This document shows, piece by piece, positions 1 through 10,779 of a DNA stretch of 64,000 bases. Position numbers and translations under genes: made by a program. This DNA is from Saitoella complicata NRRL Y-17804 (Eukaryota > Ascomycota > Saitoellomycetes > Saitoellales > Saitoellaceae). The DNA lies in NCBI RefSeq assembly GCF_001661265.1, contig NW_017567016.1, forward strand, positions 181,241 through 245,240. Direction: 5' to 3'. Below the pieces are notes generated by a model. It ran no database searches, was not told the DNA's origin, and saw only the letters and a list, made by a program, of their open reading frames with translations. Positions within the stretch are counted from its first letter, which is position 1. The number at the start of each line of letters is the position of its first letter.

Positions 1-11
1 GTCAAGTAGTA

Positions 12-1397
12 TGCAATTTGCTGCAACTAGAGTCGTGGTTCCTGAAAACCACGTCTTCATGCATTGCATTTGGGCATATGTACAGCCATTTTGTGAGGGA
101 ATCTGCCCGTGAGAATGGCAGGTTACTGAAAATAAACGAATGTATTGCTTCGATCGAAAACCTACTCATACAAGCTAGAAAAAAGTGACTACATAGATGC
201 CCTAGCATCAATAGTGACCTGGTTGTTATAATCGACATACCGACGTAACTCTGCATCTGACAATGCATAACCGCAGTTCATATGCAAGTTGCGGATCTTG
301 TCAGGGTGCTCATTGATTGAGTCGATTGCGCAGCGTATGTAACCCTCAGGGTCTGATCGAACTAACTCATGCTTATTGTTGCGCTTCATCCAGGCCTTCA
401 TCATACTGAAGCAGAGCTCGATTGGATTGAGGTCTGGTGAGTAAGGCGGCAAAAAATGGATTCGACATCCAGCGCGCTGAACAATGAGTTCATATACCCT
501 TTCGTCATGATGGATACGGCAGTTGTCAAGGACAACCACGCTGTTCGGACCAGGGTAGGGGTTGAGAATTGGTAGCAGTTCATGTTCGACGAATTCGACA
601 AATCGATCAGTATTGAAGGATCCCTGAACGACCGATAAAGCATGCAGCCCTGTCGAGGTAAGTCCAGGCAATACGCTCCAACGTTTGGTTCGAGCAAACG
701 GTCTCTCCTCAATCGCCCTAGTACCGACTGGCGCATATTCAAATTTCCGGGTAGCAGTCCTCTCATCGACAGCAGACTCATCGAGAAAGACCAGTTGTTC
801 TTGACTGTATTCAACCATTGATATGGCGTGTTGCGCACGTAAACTGCCGTTCCGTTCTGCTGCCCTTAGCGTAAGAGTCTTTCGAGTATATCCAATCTTT
901 TTGAGGTATGGACAGACATGGTACTTCGATAGTGAAGTGGCAAATTCCTGGTTCATAAACTCTGCGCAATCATCCTGGTATAGGGTAGGGTTCAGATCAT
1001 ACAGGGCCTTGATATGCTGTCATGCCATGCCCAGCGTTTCAGCCAAGGTCCTCGATGGGGCAGGTCACTTACCATGCCTATGCGGGAGTCAATCTGAGGC
1101 GTCCTACCACAGTGGGTGGTAGGGAGGCGCTCATGGGTGCCTTCCTCCTCGAATCTCTTGACAATCCTGTAAATGGTTCGTACCGATCGGTTGATGATCT
1201 CACTGAGTTGGTGAACATCATAGCCCTCGATGTAGTTCTCGATAACTATGGACCGTGTGTTATTGTCGCATATCTCACCGAGCATTTCAAACCGTTTGCG
1301 ACCTTCCTAGGCCTTCAATGGAGTTGTTCTGTTGGTTTTACGATGAGCCTTTACGGAGCATGTGCAGCTACCTGCAGGTTGCGACAAGCATTTTGCA
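12..1397 (-). mobile_element. Tc1/mariner-IS630-type DNA transposon (ends uncertain)
   Basis: The element is defined by its transposase gene (189-1285). The two flanks share a weak, gapped inverted similarity: TGCAATTTGCTGCAAC at 12-27 and, reversed, TGCAAAATGCTTGTCGCAAC around 1378-1397. No clean TA target duplication is visible, so the exact ends are a guess and the left end could lie before the window. It sits about 100 bp upstream of the CENP-T start codon. Confidence 0.4.
189..1285 (-). CDS. Tc1/IS630-like transposase (DDE_3), two exons, open
   Basis: Cut-and-paste transposase of the Tc1/mariner-IS630 superfamily. Exon 1 (1285-1073) encodes a helix-turn-helix region of 71 residues. A 56-base intron (1017-1072, GTAAGT...GACAG, branch-like CTGAAAC) joins in phase 0 to exon 2 (1016-189), giving 346 residues. 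The join restores the family's conserved NPTLYQDD and RKTLTLRAAERN stretches, which supports splicing rather than a frameshift. The catalytic acids are visible: D in FLDESAVDERT, D in VVLDNCRIHH and E in PYSPDLNPIE, with 35 residues between the last two. No internal stop remains after splicing, so this copy could still make protein. The start is the first ATG of the HTH frame. Confidence 0.85.
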
Positions 1398-1501
1398 ACC
1401 AGCTGTAAGTATCGCTGGGGCCATGCAGGGAGGCCTCATAAGCAGTCCCGACGCGTTCGAAGAGTAAACAAACCGCCAAACCTCAGCATTCAACCATCGA
1501 C

Positions 1502-3090
1502 ATGGACACTCCCATACGGCGCACTGCTACCACTGTATGCGCAATATGTGAAAGATCGGAGACGGACGCGTTTGCTGATGCTCTTTGGGTAGGCCAACAA
1601 CGAAAACACTACACGGACACCCGCGACCGCGCGACGATTGACAGCCTTGCAAACTCCACGTCGCGTTATATCCGAGTTACCAACCTCAGCTGCGCGTTTA
1701 GGAACCCTACAACAGACACCTCGGCGACCCCGAGATGGCGCACCTACACCACACACAGTCCGTGCTTTGCAACAGCGTGCCACGCCTGGCCGACGGAGAA
1801 GCGGAAAGTTGAGAGGTGTCGCGACGTATACTCCTCGGGATGACTTACGAGCGCTGTCTAAAGGTGCGTAACCCTTAAAGCCATTGTGGGAGTTCTGCTA
1901 ATCGCATTTCACCGGTTTAGCCCTTCAACGCCATATGGCTCCTACACCTGCTGGGCCGCTTGTAAAGGCCAATGAAACTCCCAATCAACCGACAGCTTCT
2001 ATCAATCGTGCAAACACGTCAATCCAAGTCATAGAGCCTCGACGATATTCTATCCCCATCCGGAAAGATACCGGTCCTGCTGCTCTTCCAGACCCCTCGC
2101 CGCTCGTAGCGGACAAAAGGTCACCGCAATCACCTGCGAATGACGTCAGGCTGGACTCCTTGGCTGCTCTCAAATCTCCCCGAGAAGGCGAGGTTGGTGG
2201 GTACACGGAAGGAGGCGATACGACCATGCACACGGTGATGTCCGTCGAAGCCGGTCGCAGACAAAGTAACCTGCGATCGAGTATGGCCTTTGGAGACGAC
2301 AGCTTAGCCGCATTCATTGATGCTGGAGACTACTCCATAGGTGATGGGAGCTTTGTAGGGAACCAACTCTACGACCTTGAGAACATGGAGGACGATATGG
2401 TTGAGATGGAGGAAGAGCGGAGACATACGATCAATCCGGAACAGGACACTTTGGACCTTCGAGCAGCATTTCTAAGAACACGAGAAAATATCGAGGGACT
2501 GGATGGTGCTAGACAGTCTGAGAGTGAGGATGACCTGGACCAGGGAGCATTATCTTGGGCACAGGTGTCGGGGCCTGTCACTCATAACACCACCAACAAA
2601 CCTGCAAGAACGGCAAGGAAGAACAAAATGGTTCCCAAGAGGTATGGCTCTATCACCACACACGCTAGGGAGCACGGCTAACTTCCATCCACTAGATACA
2701 CCAAGAGAGGCACATTAGTATCCGCACTCCCACGGTCTGTAGTAAAGAAACTCTGCACTAAGTACTGTGCGATACCAATATCAGTCGACGCACTCGATGC
2801 AATCACAGAGGCTTCACACGCATTCTTCGAGCAAGCAAGTGAAGATGCAGCAACATATGCCACACATGCGGGACGGAAGACTATCGAGGATGTCGATATA
2901 TGGCAACTCATGAGGAGGTAATTTGCATATCTTATTGACTTTACCGTACGAAGCTTACACCCACCCTCACAGGCAGCGTTTGGTAGGAAGCAAAACTACG
3001 CTCAGTACTCTCGCACAACGACATCTGCCACGTGAACTTGCAGATGAGATCCATGCACAGACGCGAAGCAAATCCAACAAAAGGTCCTAG
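1502..3090 (+). CDS. CENP-T: CENP-T, inner kinetochore histone-fold protein
   Basis: Inner kinetochore (CCAN) protein whose C-terminal histone fold pairs with CENP-W on centromeric DNA and whose N-terminus recruits outer kinetochore complexes. Five exons by my reading: 1502-1534, 1593-1863, 1921-2641, 2696-2917 and 2973-3090, giving 454 residues. The N-terminal third carries TP-rich segments (TPHTVRALQQRATPGRRRSG, then TPRDDLRALSK) typical of fungal CENP-T. The middle is acidic and disordered. The C-terminus (about 340-454) is the histone fold, with SALPRSVVKKLC, then SHAFFEQASEDAATYATHAG and KTIEDVDIWQLMRR, and ends near AQRHLPREL. The first exon has only 11 codons and is the least certain part. 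The gene is convergent with SURF1, with 4 bases between the stop codons. Confidence 0.85.
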
Positions 3091-3094
3091 ACTC

Positions 3095-4195
3095 TCAAGC
3101 AGCCTTCACACGCATCTTCACACGATTTGCTGGTTGACGCATGAGGCGGAAGAGCATGAAGGAGGTGATCACACCCAACGAGTACCTAGGCAAGGAGTTA
3201 GGATTGAGACAATCGAAGGACAGGAGTTTTGCTTACCAAGTGATAATGTACTGCATGTGGTTGTTTTTGAGGTTGACCTGAGGAACACGGCCGATAGGCT
3301 TGCCATCAACGATGAACTTGTCTGACCAACTGCGGTTAGGGTCTGTGAAAGTCGTTAGTATCACAACAAGTGCGTCTTTTCCGACCTTCACATACCAAAG
3401 ATCTCCTCAACGAAGAAGCCCTGATCCGCACCCACCATTCCTCCCATCTCCTCAAGATTCAAATAGTAAAACAACCCCCTATTAGGCTCATTCTCATGCT
3501 GGAAATACCCCTTGCCCGGCGGCGGCCTTACAAGACCCTCGATAACCACCTCCCCACCCACCAATCCCTTCGGCCTCGTACTCTTATCCCCTCTCGCACG
3601 CGGGATCCAGCCTCTGTTAACGAGAACACGGGTACCATCATCTCGTTGGAATGGCGTGATGACATGGAACCCAGTCTCCCCGTTCCACTGACGTGGACCA
3701 ATGAGCATTTCCTGGTCATGGAGGAACTGGCCCTTCATGAGGATTCTACGGTGATCAAACTCCTCAGCCTTCGTAGCATCGAGGTTCGGGGGAAGGATTG
3801 CGGGTGGCAAATCGAGATGTGCTTCATATTTCTCGATGAGTTCGAGTTTCCAGTTTCGCCTGTAGACTTGCCATGTTCCGAGTACGAATCCGGTTACGGG
3901 GACCATAGCTGTAAAAACACACGATCAGCGCCTTTTTACCAGCCCCACGCTGCGTACGAGACTTCTTACCAATGATGAAACCGAACAGCTTTGACCGGCC
4001 CTTCGCCTTGACACCCCTTCTAGCGAACGCGAATTTATCCTCCTTTTGCTCGAATCCCGCCGAGTCTGCGTTTGCATTGAAGCGTGGCGGGGTATATGAC
4101 AGGCATCGGGCGAGTATGGTGGTGTTTTGCGTGGGTGCCCAGGACTGGATCAGCCTAGAGCTGGCACTTGGTCGTAAGCATGTCCTGTTGAACAT
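3095..4195 (-). CDS. SHY1: SURF1/Shy1 cytochrome c oxidase assembly factor
   Basis: Mitochondrial inner-membrane protein needed to assemble cytochrome c oxidase. Four exons: 4195-3970, 3908-3396, 3342-3237 and 3185-3095, giving 311 residues. The N-terminus is basic with few acids, as in a mitochondrial presequence. The first membrane segment with the family GTWQ motif (GFVLGTWQVYRRNWK) begins exon 2. Further family marks are VLVNRGWIPR in the middle and, after splicing, NNHMQYIITWYSLG leading into the second membrane segment. I took ATG 4195 because the frame upstream has no other ATG. The gene shares a 234-bp upstream region with the pantothenate kinase gene on the other strand. Confidence 0.9.
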
Positions 4196-4429
4196 CTTGT
4201 GGCGATGCGGTGCTGGACGAGAGTTGTTAATAATCAATCAGGTGTATTTCCTCCAAGCACGCAGGGAGTACCGGTGCTGTACCGGTACCCCGCATCGCAT
4301 GCTCGACCTCCAAAAGTCCTCGCGAAATACCCCAACACCTCATATAAGACGAACACCCTTCCCTGGCCCTCTTACCAAACACCAGTGCCTTAGCCGACTC
4401 CGACACCCAAAGTTCCTGATTATTAACCC

Positions 4430-5907
4430 ATGGTTCCGCCGAAACCTGGCACTCCATTACCGAGCCCGCCGAGGCCGAGTGCAGGTTTGTCGCTGATCTC
4501 TCCTTTCTATGTCGGGTGACAGATACTAATGGGAAAGGGATGTAGTTCGCATAAACGTCTCGGGCGCAAAGATTGTCGATTCGGCTTCTGAGGATGACGA
4601 TGCCGGAAACCGAGATATCCGGTTACCCAACCACACGAAGCAAGTGTCCCATATCGCAGTCGATGTGCGCATCTCCTTTCCGAACAGATCGAAAGTCACG
4701 GGCTGATTGCATGAACACAGATCGGAGGTACGCTGGCAAAAGTCGTATTCTTTAACCGCGCACCAGAAGACGGCCTCGGCGGTCGCCTAAACTTCACCAA
4801 ATTCGAAACGGACGATATCGAGGATTGTATCGCTTTCCTGAAACAACTAGTGGATAGCAGAAGAGAACAGCAACAACAACCTAGAAATACCGGAACTGGA
4901 AAAAAGACACGAGGGGGCCGTGGATCGGCGGGGCAGGATGAGATGTGTGTGATGGCGACGGGAGGTGGGGCATATCTGTTTTACGATCGGCTGAAGAGTG
5001 AGCTTGGTTGTGAGATCGTGAGGGAGGATGAGATGGAGTGTCTGATATCAGGTAGGATTAGTGTTGGTTGAAACTTCAATGCTTCGTCTGACAGCGATCC
5101 TACAGGACTTGACTTCTTCATTACGGAGATTCCGGACGAGGTATTCACCTACAGCGAAGAAAACCCCATGGCATTCGAAGAACCGCGGGAAGACATTTAT
5201 CCCTATCTGTTAGTCAACATCGGGTCAGGCGTCAGCATGATCAAAGTTTCCGGCCCCGGCGCGAATGAATTCGAAAGAATAGGTGGATCATCACTAGGAG
5301 GCGGTACCCTATGGGGTCTTCTATCTCTACTGACAGGCGCCAAGTCATTCGACGATATGCTGGAGATGTCCCAGAAAGGAGACAACACCGCTGTTGACAT
5401 GCTCGTGGGCGATATCTACGGGACTGATTACGGGCGTATCGGACTCAAATCGACGACGATAGCGAGTACGTTCGGGAAAGTGTTTAAGAAGAACATGAGT
5501 GCTTCGAATGGTACTGGAAAGCCGGAGTTCAAGCCAGAGGATATCAGCAAGAGTTTGCTTTTCGCTATCAGGTATGCATTGTGTTTTCGATTGTATTATA
5601 CACGGACTGACATGCATACAGTAACAATATCGGTCAGATCGCATATCTACAGGCAACGAAGCACGATATCCACAACATCTATTTTGGAGGCTCATTTATT
5701 CGCGGACATACAGCGACTATGAACACACTCTCTTACGCAATTCGATTTTGGTCACAAGGTTCGAAGCGGGCGTATTTCTTGCGACACGAGGGATACCTGG
5801 GTGCCGTGGGTGCATTCTTAAGACATCAGCCAAGAAATTGGGGTAGACGGAAGAGTTTTGGCGAAGACGGGGGACAGCGGATATTCCAAGCTACTAGGAA
5901 GGAATGA
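4430..5907 (+). CDS. CAB1: pantothenate kinase (eukaryotic type II)
   Basis: Phosphorylates pantothenate with ATP, the first step of coenzyme A synthesis. Five exons: 4430-4484, 4546-4664, 4721-5051, 5106-5571 and 5622-5907, giving 418 residues. The actin-fold nucleotide-binding signature VSHIAVDIGGTLAKVVFFN is created by the exon 2/3 join. Later motifs are CVMATGGGAYLFYDRL, YPYLLVNIGSGVSMIKVSG, GGTLWGLLSLLTG, VGDIYGTDYGRIGLKS, IYFGGSFIRGH and YFLRHEGYLGAVGAFL, all in family order. A Gln/Arg/Gly-rich insert (about residues 105-130) is low complexity. Length is usual for fungal enzymes. Convergent with the Sos7 gene. Confidence 0.92.
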
Positions 5908-5965
5908 GGGAGCTTTCGCGATGGACTTTGAGAAAGTTTACGTGCTCAATATTACTGATAAACCA

Positions 5966-7046
5966 TCACGCCTGACTTGCTGCGCCGAGCTCCGACTGTA
6001 TCTCAATGACCGCTCTGTACCACTTACCAACCCCTTCTTTGTTACACGACTCCTCGACGTTGCTGAGCAGTGCGCTTTTCGCACGTGCTTCCTGGGTCTC
6101 GACGATCTTCTGCAGCTTTGCCAATTCCTCTACCGCATCTTCGTGTTGCGCAGAACTCGTCTCCTTCGCTTCATTCAACTGAGTGACCAATGACAGCAAC
6201 TCTTCGTTGTCCTTCTCCCTCGACTCAAGGATGGCCATAGAATCTGGGAGCGGCAGGTTCTGCAACGATGTTAGGAACTGGTAACCGACAAAATGCTCGT
6301 ATACATACCTGCTCCGTTATGTCTTCCTCGTTCGAGATCTGAGCAAGCTCTTCCTCCATGGCTGTGAGGTCCCGCAGTAATTCTTCTGCCTCAGACATGT
6401 CGGCGGAGAGGGCTTTGCGGTCTGCGGTCGACATCAGCAATCGTACTAACATCCTACTTCTTTGATCCCCTTACCATCACAGGCGCGTTCACAGACTGCT
6501 ATCAACTGACTTTGGATCGCTTCAAGCTCACGTTTGCGCTCCTTCAGTCTCTGTTTGTGGACAAGGTTTGCCTGCTCTGTTGAGATGTGTGAGCGTGTCA
6601 AACTGAATGACAGAGGTGCGGACATACCAATCTCGACGTTATGCCTGGACTCAACCACCAATGGAGGATCATCTAGGATGGCATGGAGATATTTCTCCTT
6701 TGTTTCTTGTTCCAGGTAGCTAAACTTCAGTTTGGAGAAGAGTTCCTATCGAGAGACGTTAGCATACACTTTAGCCAGACAAGAGCGTAGAGCGACAGAG
6801 GGCTTACCTTGAAATGCTTCAAGTCGGCATCCAAAGCAAAAGGGTTTGGTCCAGTGTCTGACGCATCGGCAGGACCTTCGGTACCGAATGCGCGATGAAG
6901 ATAGTCGTGAAGTTGACAGTTGATGCTCAGTTGATCCAAAGCATTTCGGTGCTCTCCGAGTGTCCTACGACGGAAATCGCGTCAGTATTTCGTAACCCAT
7001 AATAAAAGACAGCATTCATTTACTTCAAGTATTCGTCCATGGCCAT
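5966..7046 (-). CDS. SOS7: kinetochore protein Sos7 (Kre28/Zwint-like)
   Basis: Coiled-coil partner of Spc7/KNL1 in the outer kinetochore. The gene is split into six exons: 7046-7024, 6964-6808, 6745-6628, 6576-6475, 6421-6309 and 6259-5966, giving 268 residues. Spliced, it carries the Sos7 pattern: GPNPFALDADLKHFKELFSK, then a KFSYLEQETKEKYLHAI-like segment and DDPPLVVE, followed by long charged coiled coil and a short terminal segment GKWYRAVIEI. The first exon has only 23 bases, beginning MAMDEYLK. Identification rests on this pattern, not a search. It lies 59 bp from the convergent pantothenate kinase gene and 4.5 kb from CENP-T's neighbour SURF1. Confidence 0.75.
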
Positions 7047-7297
7047 GCTCATTGTCTGTGTTCTTGTTGTCCTGGTGTAGCACTTCACCGGCGTTTGTTT
7101 TGGTTCTGTGATTGTTGCTGCATGAGCTTGCACAGGCGAGGTGCTCCCAGCAAAGCGCCCGGGTCGCCAGGGAAACCCAAATCAAAGCCTTTCTTGCGGT
7201 TAGGAGCACCAACCAATACTACTCGCAATTGTCACTAAACGGGCGGATTGTATTTTAAGTATAAGCTACTTCCTCTTCAAACTCACACGTCACCGAA

Positions 7298-10200
7298 CTA
7301 CTCCTCCTGATACGAGATCTTACGCATCTCTCCCAACCGGCGTCTTGCGTGAGTCAACTCATTCTCAAGCTTCAAGATCTCGACCTGCTGCTCCATCTCA
7401 CGCACCTTGAACTCGTGCGGTGCCATTGCTCCGTAGTTAACACCGTCATCCTGGTCCTGGAATCGAGAAGCCGCGATCTCCTTGACTTGCCTCACCAAAG
7501 CCTTGCAAGCATTCGTTACAGCCTTGGCGGCATTCTCAAGACGTTCCTGAGTTTTAGACATGAAGGAAGCCTTGACACGAGATGCGGCCACAAGCTGAGC
7601 AGTTGCAGCAGCCACCTCATTGGAGGCAACAATGAGCTGTTCTGGGCTGTTACGACCGCTGATAACACCATCGGCAGTTTCAATCAAGATGTTGGTCGAA
7701 GCAGCAACGGCCTTGGCGGCAGAAATAAGGCCTTCAGTCCAGCGGTTGTTCCGCTTATAGAAAGCAGCCTTAGAACTGCTACCACGTCCCTCGGCGACGA
7801 TCTCACGCTGCGACTCCGTAGCAGCCTTGATGAGAAGTGCGATGGCGTTCGTAATTGCCATAGCGGATCCAAGCAAGGTCTCGTGCACCTGCAACTCTGA
7901 CGACGAGAATCGCGGGTCCTTTGGCTTTGCCAAGAGTGCCTGCAACCTTGCAGTAGCCCTCTCGATGACATTCGCGGCCTCGTTCAACTCACGGTCGACA
8001 AGATCACCGAGATCACCCTTCGCACCAAAGTCCACGGCGTTCTTGGGGGCAATGGTCTCCGTGAGCTTGGACAACTTCTGCAAAGCCTTCTGCGCCTCCA
8101 GGTTGTTGATGATGACAATTTCAGTCTTCTGATCGGGCGAAACACCGGTCAGGCGGTATGAGGCGAGTGCCGTAAAGAAGCGCTGCGACTTAACAGCGGA
8201 GTCTCGCGCAGCACCAATAACAGCTTCCTCCTTCTTCTCATCAGACACTAAACGGATGATACCCTTCGCGTTCGTCAAGACGTCAGCGACAGCGCTTGAG
8301 TAAACATTAGCAGTCCTGATGATCTCCGCATGGCTTCCATTAGGTCCATCAGCAATGAAGTTGTTGAACGCAGTGGCGAACTCAGTTGCACTGGAACTGC
8401 ACTTTTCGATCATGGAAAGCAAGTATTCCGGGGTAGAGTTCTGGTTGCCCGCCTGCATTGGGGAGTCAAGCTCGTACAAGGAGTCGTCGATTCTCTGCAC
8501 TGCGCTCTGGAGGACAGCATCGATAATGTCGTTCAACTTTCTCAGGTGATCCAAAAGGACGTTATCAATCTGAGAGTCCAAAGCCTTGTCGCCCTCAGCG
8601 TGATTCAGCTGAAGCTCGTTGAGCTGAAGAAGAGTAGAATCCATTCCAGCCTTGTAGATCTCGAGCTCCTCATCTTTCTCACGCAAGGCGCGATCGTTCT
8701 CATCCACACTCTGACGCAATCTTGCTGACATTTCATCGAGTGCGGTTTGTTTCGCCCGCAGAGAGCTCTCAAGCTCGGCCATCTCCCGATTGTACTTCGA
8801 CAACATGGTAGTAACCTCCGAGCTCTTCGTCTTCTCAGCCGCCTCCGCACGTTCCTCAGCAAACCGAAGCTCGCGCTTCAGCTTCTCGACCTCTTCTCTT
8901 TGCCCACCCTTCAACTTGTCAAGATCATAACGGGCGCGATCACGTTCACGGATCATGTCAGCCAACTCCAAGTTCTTCGCCTTCATCTCCCTCTCAATTC
9001 TCTCCTTCTTGTCAATGGCTTCCTGAGCAGAGGCTGCCTTGAGCTGCATTGACTTGTACTTGGCGAGGAGATCAAGATGCTCCTGGCGTAGTTGGGAGTA
9101 AAGCTTTGCGAGAGATTCGTACTTGTTTCGCCAGGTGGCAAGTTGCTCTTGAAGAGCCGCGATGAGTTCGTCCTTAGAGTGCAGTTGTTGCGAAGCGTTG
9201 GCATTCACCTGCTGCAAATCCAGCTCAAGAGCTTTCACACGTCTGTCATACTGCTCCAACATCAACTGATCACGCTCAAACTGACCCCGCATATTGAGTA
9301 TTTCTCTCTCCAGCTCCGCCAACCGACCCTGAGCCTGCTGCTGATACTGATCCCGCATCAACTGCTCCTGTGCCATCCTCTGCTGTTCCGCAAGCAATCG
9401 TTGCTGCTCCTCGAAGTCACGTTGTTGCTGCAAAGCCATCATCTGCTGTCTCTGAATGTCGGCCTCACGTTCTTGCTGCAATCGTTGCTGCTCCTCCTCG
9501 TACTCTCTCTGTTGTTGAAGCTGTTGGTTGGTCCAGAAGTCGGGTATCGGCTCAGCGTCTGTTTGCGCAGCTCGTGCTGGAGGAGAGGGTTCGCGAGGAG
9601 CTTCCTGAACGGGACGCTTTGGCAGCGAAGGAGCGGAATCGTCGCCGATAAGGCTTGGTGGGTCCTGAGGCAACTTCGGTACGGCGATCAATCCGGTCAG
9701 GTACTTGAGGTTGGAGCACTCGTAGTAGAACTTGAGGAGGCGGTAGTGCTGGGCATTGTATCTGGATCGCAAAGGCTCCAAGGCCTCACTGGAGTCGGTG
9801 TTGGCGTGCATGGCACGAAGCATGCTGGTAATGAACTTGTAGATACCGTAACTCTCGACAACTAGAGGAACCAAGGCGGAGATTCTGCATTCGTTGCTAG
9901 ATCCGGACCTAAAGTGAGCAAAGATGAGCTTCTGAAAAGCCTCAATTCTATCCTGCAAAGTCATCAGGTCGGTGATCGTCTCATATCCCTCGTTCGGGTC
10001 GTTGATCATCTTGAGGGCGATATATTCCTCATACTCGAACGTCCCATTGAAGTCGGGGTGGTGTCGGTGGAACTGAAGCTTAGCGAGAAGGAAGTCGACA
10101 TAGGCACGGATCAAAGGTCCGTAGCCACGAGGACCCTCTCCCACCACTGATCGCGTACACGTATCCAGCCAACCAGTCTGAGCCTGAGCTTCTCTCAAAG

Positions 10201-10641
10201 TAACCGGGTGTCCCTCCTGAAGCACTTTGTGCACACAAATCAACGCCTTGAAAGTCTGAATCTCGTCAGCCAGAATCGGCTGCACCTTGAGTCCAGCCCA
10301 GAACGACTGCGACGAGCGGTGATCCCACGTATACACAATACAGCTTCTCACATGCTTGCGCTTCGGTGCCGTTTCCTCGGCGTTTGTTGCTTTCTTGATG
10401 TTAATGACCAGATCACCTTCTGCCCTGCTGTGGTCGACATTGCGCGAAGATCCGTAATCAGCCCTATGATTACTGTCAGTACGACGCCTCGGAAAACCAA
10501 GGGGAAATCGACACGGACATTCGTACGTGAATGGATGGATCCGAACGGGTTTCAATGGAGTGTTGGTTGCGATTGATTTCGTCTCGTTTGCTTGGGCCGA
10601 CGATGACGCACCCAAAGGTTAGCCAGTCAGAGGCACCTCAT
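7298..10641 (-). CDS. SLA2: Sla2/End4, endocytic actin adaptor (HIP1R family)
   Basis: Links the plasma membrane and clathrin coat to actin at endocytic sites. The main exon (10463-7298) encodes about 1,054 residues. An ANTH domain comes first (VINIKKATNAEETAPKRKHV, then SCIVYTWDHRSSQSFW) and binds PI(4,5)P2. A Gln-rich linker and long coiled coil fill about residues 340-690. The C-terminal talin-HIP1/R THATCH actin-binding module ends with KTQERLENAAKAVTNACKAL. The main exon has no usable in-frame ATG before the ANTH domain, so a short first exon is needed. ATG 10641 (ATGAG then GTGCCT donor) fits the phase with an acceptor CATAG at 10464, but this 173-base intron is long for the window and the start is unproven. 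Confidence 0.9.
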
Positions 10642-10779
10642 GCAACGTCGTCGTACTTATCAACCGAACACAGTGTGGAACTTCAAAGTTCAGAAAAATA
10701 CAATTCCATTACTAAGACCAGCTGAATGGCTAAGAATAAAGGGTATCTATACTATGCGCTCAACGACTACTCCATTCCC

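Noticed and set aside
9092-9865. 257-codon open frame on the plus strand inside SLA2
   Set aside because: It is the antisense of the Gln/Leu-rich coiled coil and is strongly Leu-biased, as expected of a shadow frame.
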